This document shows, in pieces, positions 24,338 to 35,045 of a stretch of 64,000 nt of DNA. The notes below the pieces were generated by a model. It ran no database searches. It was given only the letters and a program-made list of their open reading frames with translations, and had not been told where the DNA came from. A program made the position numbers and the translations under genes. This DNA is from Amoebidium appalachense (Eukaryota; Ichthyosporea), in assembly GCA_963693365.1 (NCBI GenBank), contig CAVNZM010000007.1:5580001-5644000 (forward strand), read 5' to 3'. Each line of letters begins with the position of its first letter. Positions within the stretch are counted from its first letter, which is position 1.

Positions 24338-25521
24338 CGTGTGTGTGTGTGTGTGTTCGTGTGTGTGTGTGTGTGTGTTCGCATGCGAGTGTGTTCGTGC
24401 ATGTGTGTGCATGTGTCCGCGTACTTGTATGTCCTGTCCTTGTGTGTGTGTGTGTGTGCGCGCGCGCGTACGCACGTGTATGTGTGCGCGCGCACGTACG
24501 GGCGAGGGCCCACGTGTGTGTGCGCACGTACGTGTCCACGTGCCTGTGCGCACACACACTTCACAAACCCGTTCGTGTTCCAAAATGGGCAACTGAAAAC
24601 GCAAGAGGACAGAGCGCCAGACCCCAGGCATCCAGGCAGGCAAGGGGAGAGGGGGGAGGGGGGAGGGGGGGGGGGGAGGGGCCAAAATATGTCAAGAATA
24701 CATAGTCAACATTCACAACGGACAATGTGATGCAGATTCACCAAAGTGCACAAACCAAGAGTATGCATAACGAGACAAGGGGGTGGGGGGGCGGGGGATA
24801 GTTTGGGGTGGGGGGGTGGGGGGGGGGGGGTACCTGTCGAGGGAGCAGAGAGAGAGAAGGGCTCTTTGCATGTTGAAACTGAACATGGCTCCTGATCGGG
24901 GAGGGAAAAGGTATTTGAATAAAAATTCAACTTCATTATTTTAATTCGTAGATTGTAAAATGCACTATCACAAACCATTTATCCAACCTAACCTGGGGGT
25001 GATAATTAGGAACATCATTCTCCCAAGAGTTATGGCTTACAAGAAAAGTAGTACCAACAATTATTATACATAATAACAAAAGCAAACAGCACAATCTCCT
25101 CCCCTTCCCCCCCCCCCCCCCCCCAACCCCTCCCAAACCCCCGCCCTTCTGCCGTCCCCCCCCCCCCCCCCCCCCCCCCCCCAACAACAACAACTCCCCC
25201 CCGTCCCCAAAAATACACACACACACACCTCAACCCCAACTTCCACCCATTCTCGCCACCATCCCCCCCCCCCCCCCCCCCCCCCCTTTCATATGTCCAA
25301 TAACACTTTGCACTCTTCAAAAAAAAAACCAAAAAAAAAAACCCCCCAAACATGCACTCAAAAGAACACATACACAGAGCTACCGACTTGCACGTTCCAT
25401 TTATATGACCGCAAAGGAGCAACCTTTGGCATGAGCGGTATAAAAGCCAAAAGAAAAAGAAAAAAAGAAAAAAAGGGGGGAGGGGGGGGGGGAGGGGAGG
25501 GTTGGAGGCTGGGAGTGTGGC

Positions 25522-25552
<31 letters not shown>

Positions 25553-26091
25553 ATGTCCCATTGCTGGGTTTGCACTCACAATGAAATTCACTAATGTGCA
25601 CAAACGGCATGCATGCCCGGGGTCGGGGGGAGGGGGAGGGGGGCGAGGAAGATGGAATGGCAAAAGGGGGGGAGGGGGGGGGATGGTGGGGGGATGGATC
25701 GGGGGGTTTGAATGCGGAACACGGTACGAAGTACGCATACACGAAGGACACATGCAAACGCAAAGATTCAAGTATGCAACATAGCCATGCGCGCAGTATG
25801 CGTCATAAGCAGAGCCCATCCTCAGGGAGGGCCCAAGTCATCAATTGCGTCTGAGTTTCGACCCCTTAGCCCGTGTATATACGACTCTCCAACTCAGACA
25901 GCAGCATCAACTGAACTTGGGAGGGTCAACCCGTCTTGATCAAAGACGAGCAGGGTTGCTTATGCAAGCAAGGTGAGCAAAACGGTGAATATGTGTGTGC
26001 AAACTAATGCAGTGCAGCGAAAAATGCGTATGTGCTTACAGATGCACGACACAGAGCAACCATGCCCGGTTGCATGGAAGTAAATCGGTCT

Positions 26092-26136
<45 letters not shown>

Positions 26137-26503
26137 AGAACGTGTCACAGAGTACGAAGTATACATTCACGACGGACAACACAATGCAAATCTTGCAAAG
26201 CACACGAAGGGGGAAGAATGGGAGGATAGGAGGGGGAGGGGGGAGGGGAGGGAAGGGGGGAGGGGGGAGGGGGGAGGGGAGGGGAAGAGGGGGAGGGGGG
26301 AGGGGGGGGGAGGGGGGATCTTAAAGAAATACTACCAGTCATCATATGCAGGAAGAAGACCGAGCTATAAATAACATCCAATAGATAGTCTTCTTCGACT
26401 TGGCGGGTGCTGCCGCCCAAACACGTGACCAGCCAGAGCCAAAAGACATTCGTCATGAACATCTCGGCGCAGGCACGTGCAACAAGTAGGAGTGAGTCCC
26501 TGT

Positions 26504-26547
<44 letters not shown>

Positions 26548-26575
26548 GTGTGCGTGTGTCTGTGTGTGTGTGTGA

Positions 26576-26655
<80 letters not shown>

Positions 26656-28247
26656 GAGTGAGCATGCATTTGTGGTTATGACTTGTCGGTGCGCTTTCTC
26701 CTGCCATTAGCGTTTTTGAAGTGCCAACCTCTCCCCCCTCCCCCCTCCCCCCGCCCGCCCCCTTCCCACTCCCCTTCTTATCCCATTGCCCTCCCTTCCC
26801 CTGCATGTGTGTGTGTGTGTGCATGCATGTGTGTGTGTGTGCCTGCATGTGTGTGTGTGCGTGCATGCATGTTTGTGAGTGTGTGCCTGCATGTGTGTGC
26901 ACGCGCCTGCATGTGTGTATGTGCCTGCATGTGTGTTTGTGTGCCTGCATGTGTGTTTGTGCATTTATGCAGTTGTGTGTGTGTGTGTGTGTGTGCACGC
27001 GCATGCACCTTATTAGCCTGGCCGGGTGCCTCCTCTTCTCATGGGGCACATAAGTGATGGGCAGCATGGCTTGCTGCAGGTGGGTGCAAAAGTCTTTGAG
27101 GCTCCAGCTGGTGCGCTCGTGGTCCGGCACGTGCAGCATCAGATACTGAAGCTCAAGGCACGCCTGTGTACGTGTGTATGTGTGTGTACGTGTGTATGTG
27201 TGTACGTGTATGTGTGTATGTGTGTATGTGTGTACATGTATGTGTGTATGTGTGTACGTGTATGTGTGTACGTGTATGTGTGTATGTGTGTACGTGTATG
27301 TGTGTATGTGTGTACGTGTATGTGTGTATGTGTGTACGTGTATGTGTATGTGTGTACGTGTATGTGTGTATGTGTGTACGTGTATGTGTGTATGTGTGTA
27401 CGTGTATGTGTGTATGTGTGTACGTGTATGTGTATGTTGTAGAGGGGAAATAGAGAGAAAATAGATGACACTGAGTGTTAAATAATAATAATCGGGCTGG
27501 TTGACCATATATTTATAGATTATACCGTGTACAAGTAGTGTAATAAGAACCAGTGAGCTTACAAGGGTGCTCTGCCAACGTTAGTTACACCTAAATGAAC
27601 GGTGACCTAAGGAGCGCATCACCACACGTTCATTAGCTAAGCGTTGGTGTGTGTATGTGTGTACGTGTATGTGTGTATGTGTGTATGTGTATACGTGTAT
27701 GTGCGTATGTGTGTACGTGTATGTGTGTATGTGTGTACGTGTATGTGTGTATGTGCGTACGTGCATGTGTGTATGTGTGTACGTGTATGTGTGTATGTGC
27801 GTACGTGCATGTGTGTATGTGCGTACGTGTATGTGTGTATGGTGTACGTGTATGTGTGTATGGTGTACGTGTATGTGTGTATGTGTGTACGTGTATGTGT
27901 GTATGTGTGTACGTGTCCACGTATGTACGTTTTTACACGTGTATGTGTGTGTACGTGTATGTGTGTATGTGTGTACGTGTATGTGTGTATGTGTGTACGT
28001 GTATATGTGTATGTGTGTACGTGTATGTGTGTATGTGTGTACGTGTATGTGTGTATGTGTGTACGTGTATGTGTGTATGTGTGTACGTGTATGTGTGTAT
28101 GTGTGTACGTGTATGTGTGTATGTGTGCACGTGTATGTGTGTATGTGTGTACGTGTATGTGTGTATGTGTGTACGTGTCCACGTATGTACGTTTTTACGC
28201 GTGTATGTGTGTGTACGTGTGTAAGTGTACGTGTAGGCATGTACGTG

Positions 28248-28286
<39 letters not shown>

Positions 28287-28557
28287 GCGAACGTGTGTGT
28301 ATCCTTACACGTGTGTGTGTGTAGTGTGTGTTTGGGTTTGTCACAAGTTTCGTGTGTATGTAGAGTGCGCGAGCATTTGGGGGGGCAGGGGAGGGAGAAG
28401 GGGAGGGGAGGGGGTTGAGAGGGGTAGGGGTGGGGGGTGGAGCATTTGGAAAAAAATGTTGGCAGGAGAAAGCTCACCGACAAGTCATAACCCCAATACA
28501 CGCACACTCATTTACACACACACAAACTCACCCACACACTCAACCACACCCACACTC

Positions 28558-28604
<47 letters not shown>

Positions 28605-28634
28605 GCACACAGGCACACGCACGCACGCACGCAT

Positions 28635-28665
<31 letters not shown>

Positions 28666-29145
28666 CACACACATGCTCACACACACACACAAGCACACAC
28701 ATACACACCTCTCACACCCCCCATACGAGCTTACTCTCCAACTGTGCACCTCTACCCGCATCCACCCACCACCAACACCCAACCTCGAAAGGAACATATC
28801 TTGTAACATGAGATTGTTAAATCTTAAACAACCAATGGCCACGCACCATAAACGACGCCGAACACGCCACCATTGTGCCCAGCCGAAACCTTTGGAGGTG
28901 TGACGGCAGCATCAAAATCACAAAACATCCTGCCGCTGTTGTGAATATCATGTGAGCGCTTGTTGCTATGGTACATAGAAACATGTTTTATATTTTATAC
29001 ATAGAAACGGGGGGGAGAGGGGGGAGGGGGCGGGGGCGGTTTGAATGCGCCATAGAGTACGAAGTACACATAAATAACGGACAACATGATGCAGGGTGCA
29101 AACTACACAAAGAGTATACATAGTAGGCAGAACCCATTCTCAGGG

Positions 29146-29197
<52 letters not shown>

Positions 29198-29416
29198 GGG
29201 GAGGGGAGGGAGGGAGACCAGGGATGGAGCGGGATCACACGAAAGAGCCCTGGTATATCTGTGTGTGTTTTTTTTTTTGCATTGTTTTTGTTGTTTTTTT
29301 TTTTGTTTTTTTTTGTTTTTTTTTTGGGGGGGGGGGGAGGGGGTTGAAGCAAGAGCAAAATAGCCAGTAGACTCCAAAACATCTCCCCCCTCCCTACACT
29401 CCCCCCGTCCTCCCTC

Positions 29417-29454
<38 letters not shown>

Positions 29455-30321
29455 ACCCACCCACCCACTCACCCACCCACCCACACACACACACACGCCC
29501 TCAACAAGAGAAAAAAAAAAAACTAGATAAACAATATATTCTTCCATCAAGAGAGCAGGGGGAAAAAAAGGCAACCGAAAGACACTGCTCACATCTGACA
29601 CACACACACAAGCTAGCCGAGCAGAGTTGTTCGATCGAAGCCTACCGGAAACTAGCGGGGGCCGGAGGTGTGGGCGGATACTAGACAGCAAGAAGGGGGA
29701 GGGGGGCACGGGGGGGGGGGAGGGGGGGGGGGGGTTAGGGGAGGGAGGATGGAGAAAGAGAAGAGAAAGGGACGAATAGCATACCAGGAGGGCCCGGAGG
29801 GACGGCGTGAAGGGCAGGGGGGGGGGGGGGGGGCAAGGGGGGAGGGGAGAGAGGGGAGGGGGTGGAGAGGGGTCAGCACTTGAATGAAGCGAAGCGGAGC
29901 ACAGATAAGGGATGAGTGGAGCATAGGGGAAGGGTGGGAGGGGGGGAAGGACACACCAGAAAAACTCACACGAGGGAGTTGTCGGGTTGATGGTAAGAGA
30001 GACGAGTGAAATGATGATGAAGGAAGACGGGGAGGGGGTGGGATGGATGGGGGGGAGGGGGAAGAGGATGGCCCGGCCGGAGGGGCGGGGGGGGGGGGGA
30101 AGGGAATGCCAGGCGCTGAGGCAGGGATGGGAGGGGGGGGGGGGGTTGGATCATTGGGGGGGGGGGGGTTCGGGGGGAGGGGGGGGGGGGTGGGGGGGGG
30201 GGGGGGGGGGCAATATACCCGTTAGTACGGTTCGTATCTCGACCACGCTGACGTTACGCACCACAAAGTAAAAGTAAAAAACTATGCCCACATAGAGCAT
30301 CAGATACGTGAGGCTCTGCAT
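20252..30321 (-). CDS. MBOAT wax-synthase-like O-acyltransferase (329 aa, 10 coding exons)
   Basis: Coding exons read on the minus strand: 30321-30219, 28935-28847, 27163-27009, 26499-26336, 24891-24834, 23667-23494, 22260-22157, 21428-21372, 20769-20711 and 20278-20252. Each junction uses GT-AG and preserves a single frame. The ATG at 30321 is preceded by an in-frame TGA in the same exon. The 329-residue product is mostly hydrophobic. It carries DFWSRRWN (208-215), the hallmark of the plant and fungal wax synthase MBOAT domain, and GIMH (249-252), which holds the conserved MBOAT histidine, followed by [12 protein letters not shown]. These enzymes esterify fatty acyl-CoA to long-chain alcohols or sterols in the ER membrane; the substrate cannot be told from the sequence. 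The last exon (8 codons) is the least certain. Introns carry module A copies, a 20-bp minisatellite and (CA)n-terminated acceptors. Confidence 0.85.
21184..22065 (-). repeat. Three module A copies in wax-synthase introns
   Basis: Copies at 21184-21275, 21626-21775 and 22022-22065 lie in the introns on either side of exon 21428-21372. The middle copy is nearly full length (TTTGAATGCGGAACACGG through CATCCTCAGGGAGGGCCC on the plus strand). All appear reversed on the plus strand, and so are in the sense orientation of the minus-strand host gene. Each is edged by long G runs (C runs on the sense strand). Confidence 0.75.
24683..24780 (-). repeat. Module A copy in a wax-synthase intron
   Basis: A diverged copy (CACAACGGACAATGTGATGC, then GAGTATGCATAACGAGAC) in the intron between exons 24891-24834 and 23667-23494, bounded on both sides by poly-G. 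The orientation is sense relative to the host gene. Confidence 0.6.
25560..26215 (-). repeat. Module A-B-A cluster in a wax-synthase intron
   Basis: Module A remnants at 25560-25620 and 26136-26215 and a full module A at 25706-25836 surround module B at 25837-26095. A poly-G run of about 40 bases (26096-26135) separates B from the outer A. The A-poly-C-B-A order on the sense strand matches the cluster at 44201-44800 in the GH125 gene, so the composite arrangement itself is repeated. Confidence 0.75.
26508..26650. repeat. (GT)n microsatellite at a wax-synthase acceptor
   Basis: On the sense (minus) strand this is a (CA)n tract ending CACACGTACAG directly before exon 26499-26336, so the alternating repeat takes the place of the usual pyrimidine tract. 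Confidence 0.8.
27168..28250. repeat. 20-bp TGTACGTGTATGTGTGTATG minisatellite in two blocks
   Basis: Imperfect 20-bp units occupy 27168-27433 and 27645-28250. A variant segment CCACGTATGTACGTTTTTAC occurs twice in the second block, 262 bases apart, which indicates a higher-order duplication. The dispersed repeat at 27437-27647 separates the two blocks. The whole structure lies in the intron before wax-synthase exon 27163-27009 and ends at its acceptor. Confidence 0.85.
27437..27647 (+). repeat. Dispersed ~210-bp repeat, copy 1
   Basis: Shares with copy 2 (32892-33105) the order GGGGAAATAGA...GAACCAGTGAGCTTACAAGG...CATTAGCTAAGCGTTGGT. The last roughly 110 bases are almost identical, while the first half is more diverged with indels. 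It is inserted between two minisatellite blocks inside a wax-synthase intron. No ORF or clear terminal repeats are seen. Confidence 0.75.
29038..29148 (-). repeat. Module A copy in wax-synthase intron 1
   Basis: TTTGAATGCGCCATAGAG through CATTCTCAGGGCCCCCC, sense-oriented relative to the gene. The homopolymer next to it changes from C7 to T of about 20 and then G of about 25 on the plus strand. Confidence 0.7.
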
Positions 30322-30382
30322 CGTGGGTGTGGGCACGGGGCTTCACGGTGGCCCCTGTCACCTGGGGTGGGGGGTGGGGGGT

Positions 30383-30436
<54 letters not shown>

Positions 30437-30875
30437 AGAAAAAAAAAGAGAAGAAAGGGAAAAAAAGAAAAGAAAACGGAAGGAGGGTGTAAGCAGAGGG
30501 AGGGTGGGCACGGGGGGAGGGGGGTGGGGTGGGGGGGGGGGGGGGGGGGGAGGGGGAGGAGAGCGGACGGGTGGAGAAGGAAGGATGATTAGCAGGGTTG
30601 AAGAACGTGAGAGGAGGGGCGGTGCGGGGGAGAGGGGCGGGGGTTGGGGGGGGGGGGGACGGGGGAGGAGGAGGGGAGGATATGGGGGGCAGTGCACAGA
30701 ATGTTGCACAGGAGCCTTGCGGTGCAGCACAGGCACATGTGCTTGGGGGCGTGCGTGTGATGAGTGGGTGAAGGTACACGTGTTGGTGTATGTGTGTGGC
30801 GCGTGTGTGTGCCTGCGGTCGTGTGTGCGTGCACGCCTGTGTGCATGTCAGCGTGCCTGCATGGGATGTGTGTGT

Positions 30876-30920
<45 letters not shown>

Positions 30921-30932
30921 CCTGTGCATGTC

Positions 30933-30975
<43 letters not shown>

Positions 30976-31385
30976 GTGGGTGCGTGTGCGTCTCTGCGCG
31001 CGCGCGTGTGTGTCTGTGTGTGTGTATGTGTGTGTGTGCCCCTGCGCGCACATGCACAGGCGCACATACGCTCATTTGTACATGCCCTGTGCATGTGGTT
31101 TGCACCAGTGTGTACCGCGGGCATGTTCGCAGCAGATCGTAAACATATGCATTTCTACATCAGACAGGGCGTGTGTGGGGGGGAAGGGGGGAGGGGGGGA
31201 GCGGGGAGGGGATTTGTGCCTGCATGCCTGTACATTAAGCACATACCATGGAGGCATTTGTGAGTGGCTGTGTGCCTGATCCTTCGCGTTTATGTGTGTA
31301 TGCATGCCACTGTGTTGGGTGTGTATGTGTGCCTGGACATGTGCGCGCGTTTGTGTGCGCGCTCGTGTGTGTGCATGTGTATGTG

Positions 31386-31418
<33 letters not shown>

Positions 31419-31850
31419 TTTTTTTTAGCATGACCGTGAGTGTGATTGTACCTATTAGTGCGTGTGTGTGCATATAAATCGCATTTACTATACCTGCTTG
31501 TTATATCTGTAAGCCGCATCAATAATTTTAAGGTTTGCTGGAAAAATCATGGCATCCAGTGACCATACAGCAGCGGTTTGTGCTTTCATTTTCGCGGGGA
31601 AGAGGAGGAGGCTGAGAGAGCCCAGGGGAGGATGGGTGGGTGGGTGGGTGGGGGGGGGGGGAGGGGGGAGGGGGGGGGGGGGGGGGGGGGGGGGGAGGAG
31701 GGAGGGGGGGCGGGGAGAAAGGCCGCGGGGGGAGATTGGCGGGGGGAGGGGGGGGGGGGAGGATTGAGGGTCCTACCTGATAAGCAGCAGCTGCAGCATC
31801 CCCTTTTGTAGAGTTTAAACTGGGCACGTGAACGAACTGCAATGTTGCCA
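30322..31850 (-). other. 5' leader and probable non-coding first exon of the wax-synthase-like gene
   Basis: The exon with the start codon extends upstream to an acceptor at 30362 (CCCCAG|GTGACAGG). Around 31777 a strong donor (TATCAG|GTAGGA) ends a unique sequence of about 80 bases that could be the 5' UTR exon. The intron between contains poly-G tracts, a G run exceeding 50 near 30381-30435 and (GT)n at about 30870-30970. The transcription start is not identified. Confidence 0.4.
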
Positions 31851-32807
31851 GCTACCCATGCAACAAGCGTTGCCTGGGCTTGTCTAGCAGAGACAGAGCT
31901 TAACAAACGAGCGCTTTGCAGGTGACAGGTATGGCGAGGATGCAAACCTCCTGAGTTCTTGCCCCCAGCCAAATCTTGGTTACCAACGGAACGGTGCGTG
32001 TGTTTCTTAATTCTTTGTGTTATTCTACCAGTTGACAAAATATTGTGACATATTACGGTGCCACATGAGTCTCACAGAAACAAGTGTTTTGAGTCTTGAC
32101 GGGTGTGGCACGAGCAGGAAGGCTAAGTCGTTGTTTTAGTTGACTGTGTGATAGGGGAAAGAAACAAAGAACTTTGCCTAGCGTTCCATTTGTAAATGCA
32201 AAGCACTTATACTGTACTGTGTATGCAGTTAGAAAACACACACATCATTTCTCATTTCTCACGTAAGCGTGAGGAGTAACACACATGCACCGTCACACAC
32301 TCACTCACACACACACTGTGGAATCACGAGTCGACCGCTGTGTCAACACGTGATAACGCGACCGCTGTGTCAACACGTGATAACGCAACCGTGAACGATG
32401 AATTTATTTGCTGCCTTCCGATTGGTGTCTTATTTGTGGACAACCAATCAAATAGGGCTCATCTGGCGGGCCAATTGGAAGCGGTACCCTTCTTTATCGG
32501 CATGCACGTGAGCAGTACACACTTTAGTACACATTAGGTTGTGGCATGTGTAGTCAGTGCAGTACATATTCAGTGTGACACGTGTATGTGAGTGTGCGTG
32601 CCTGCCCACGGTATTTTAACATGCTTGTGTAATAGTGGCATAGAACTGAAGCCGTGTGCCTGCTGGAGGATGTCGGCGTTACATTAGCATTTCTTGTCGG
32701 CGTTACATTAGCATTTCTTCCATGTGCACATGTGTACATGCAACATGTGCCTGGTTTCGTTCGTGCATGTATCGAGATGGTGAATGCACATTGCATTACC
32801 TGTGCGA

Positions 32808-32846
<39 letters not shown>

Positions 32847-33396
32847 GCGCGCTTGTGTGTGTGCGTGTGTGTGTGTGTGTGTGTTCTTGTTGTAGATGGG
32901 GAAATAGATGACGCGGAGTGGTAGTTTAATAATAATACTCGGGCTTGTATACCATGTATTTATAGTTAGGTAAATGTATAAACCGTGTACAGGCAGTGTG
33001 AATAGAACCAGTGAGCTTACAAGGGTGCTCTGCCAACGTTAGTTACACCAAAATGAACGGTGACCTAAGGAGCGCATCACCACTCGTTCATTAGCTAAGC
33101 GTTGGTCTAGAATGTAAAAATACACACTAGCGGACTTAGTCCCTGCCTTAGGCGTCCCAAGTAGCTATACGCGAACTGGTTCGAGCCGGTGTATGGCTAT
33201 ATGTTATAGTGGACACTGTGATCAATGGTACACGGTAATCGGTGAAGTGAGGTTTTCGATGGTCACACAAGCCTTATTGTATCCGAAAATCAATAGCGTA
33301 GGCTAATCAGCGAATCTGATAGGTCATAACTCAATAGCGGGAATACATTCAAGGGATCTTATACGTCTAAATGTGATACATTCGGGTCATTACATT

Positions 33397-33446
<50 letters not shown>

Positions 33447-35045
33447 AGGCGGTTGCGTGTGTGCGTGTAGAAGGCGGTTGCGCGTGTGCGTGTACGGGTG
33501 TGTTTTGTGCGGACGTGATTTGTGCGTGCATGCGTGCATCACGGTGTGTGTGTGTGGGTGTGGGTGTGTGTGCGTGTGTGTGTGTATGTGTGTGTGTGTG
33601 TGTGTTCTGGATTATCGCAAATTTTTTAAACCTTCACCGGCCGACATAAAAGTTGTACCGGTGGTGGTGTTGGTGATGGTGGTGGCGCTAACGGCGGCGG
33701 TGGTGGTGATACGTAGGTGTTCACGATAGGTATTGAGTGGCCATGGGTGATAGAAACAGGGGTGGGGGGGTTGAGGGGGGGCTCCCTGGGGGGGGGGGGG
33801 GGGGGGGGGGGGACAGAAATAACAGTTTTGAGTGGGTGTGAAAGCAAACTAGCGAGAGAGAACATAACCTTTGAGCACAGAAAAACGTGACCTAAAAAGT
33901 GATCTAGTGTAACTGTGTGTGCGGTCAAGGTTCACGTAAATGCATGCGCATTCAAGGATTTTTTCCCTTTTTATCATCTTAGAGAAAATATATCAGATTC
34001 TCTTCATTTGCCTGTTTTGTAAGGCCTTCCCTATCATCATCAGGTTCTTCGTTTCTTTCTCGAAGCTCTCTACTCTTTTGTCCTTCCTTTCTTTCTGACC
34101 TCTTCCTGTTCCTTTTTCTTTCCCTTCTTCATCTTCTTCTTCTTCTTCTTCTTCTTCTTCTTCTTCTTCTTCTTCTTCTTCTTCCTCTTCTCTTCTTTTT
34201 CTGCTTCTTCAAGTCTTCTTCTTCTTCTTCTTCTTCTTCTTTTTTTTTTTTTTTTTTTGGGGGGGGGGGGGGGGGAGGGGGGGGAGAGGGGGGGGGGGGG
34301 GGGGGGGGGAGGGGGTGAAGGATGATCCGAAGAGGGGAAGGGGAAAGCCTCTGTCACGGTATTAATATTAATCATTTTGAACTGATTGGGAATCAGATAT
34401 TTGCGGGTTCCAGTTGAATAGTTACAATCACCTTGCTTGCGCTCTCAACTAGCACAGAGGCCTTATATGGTTTGATTCTCAATTATTACTATTAAATAAA
34501 GACGGAGCTCATTGAATAATCATATACATACTCATGCTATCTGGCAGAGTATTATCTGTTGCAAATACATAACGTTTCGCATAGCCAAGTAAGTTTGTGG
34601 GACACGTGATTAGGTCGCCAGGTGACTTCTAACGCAGGCTACGTTTCCATAGAGTATTTCAGTGCACGTGGGATAAATTAACAAATGCCGTGTTGTGGCT
34701 CTCCTGTTCTGTGGATGTTCTACATCAGAAATGTGAGCACTCATGTGCACTCGTCTACTAGTAGATCTAATCCTACAAAAAACATCAGCGTTCAAGTACT
34801 AAACAGAAATACGGGTATACGTAGCGCATACTGGAAAGAGGAGTCCCGACACATGCATGCAAACACACGCCGGAGCTTGAGGAGCCTTCCCGCGCACAAA
34901 AAACACACTAACATGCACCACGTGTTTAACAGCACATATCATAAATGTGTTGTGTGTATCTGGGACAGGCAGCTGCCTACCGGTAGTACATGTACTCCGT
35001 ATCATTCGAATCCAACAAGAGCCTCCATACATCCACCCATTCTAC
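31778..35045. other. Intergenic region between wax-synthase-like and pseudo-GTPase genes
   Basis: Apart from dispersed repeat copy 2, the stretch contains three perfect or near-perfect short tandem duplications: 27 bp x2 at 32332-32385, 24 bp x2 at 32674-32721 and 25 bp x2 at 33442-33491. It also has (GT)n at 32811-32885 and 33397-33443, a (TTC)n array at about 34125-34240 that passes into T and then G runs, and AT-rich unique DNA. No convincing exon was found on either strand. Confidence 0.6.
32892..33105 (+). repeat. Dispersed ~210-bp repeat, copy 2
   Basis: Second copy of the repeat at 27437-27647, here upstream of the wax-synthase gene and, as in copy 1, directly following a (GT)n array. 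The sequence after it (33106-33370) is unique, so the element may extend further here. Confidence 0.75.

Noticed and set aside
29645-29690. Candidate wax-synthase exon with a good acceptor and donor
   Set aside because: It introduces a stop codon in the required phase; the exon at 28935-28847 is open and phase-consistent.
33175-33195. GGTTCGAGCC resembling a tRNA B box (possible tRNA or tRNA-derived SINE)
   Set aside because: No A box at the right distance and no acceptor or anticodon stems could be formed around it.
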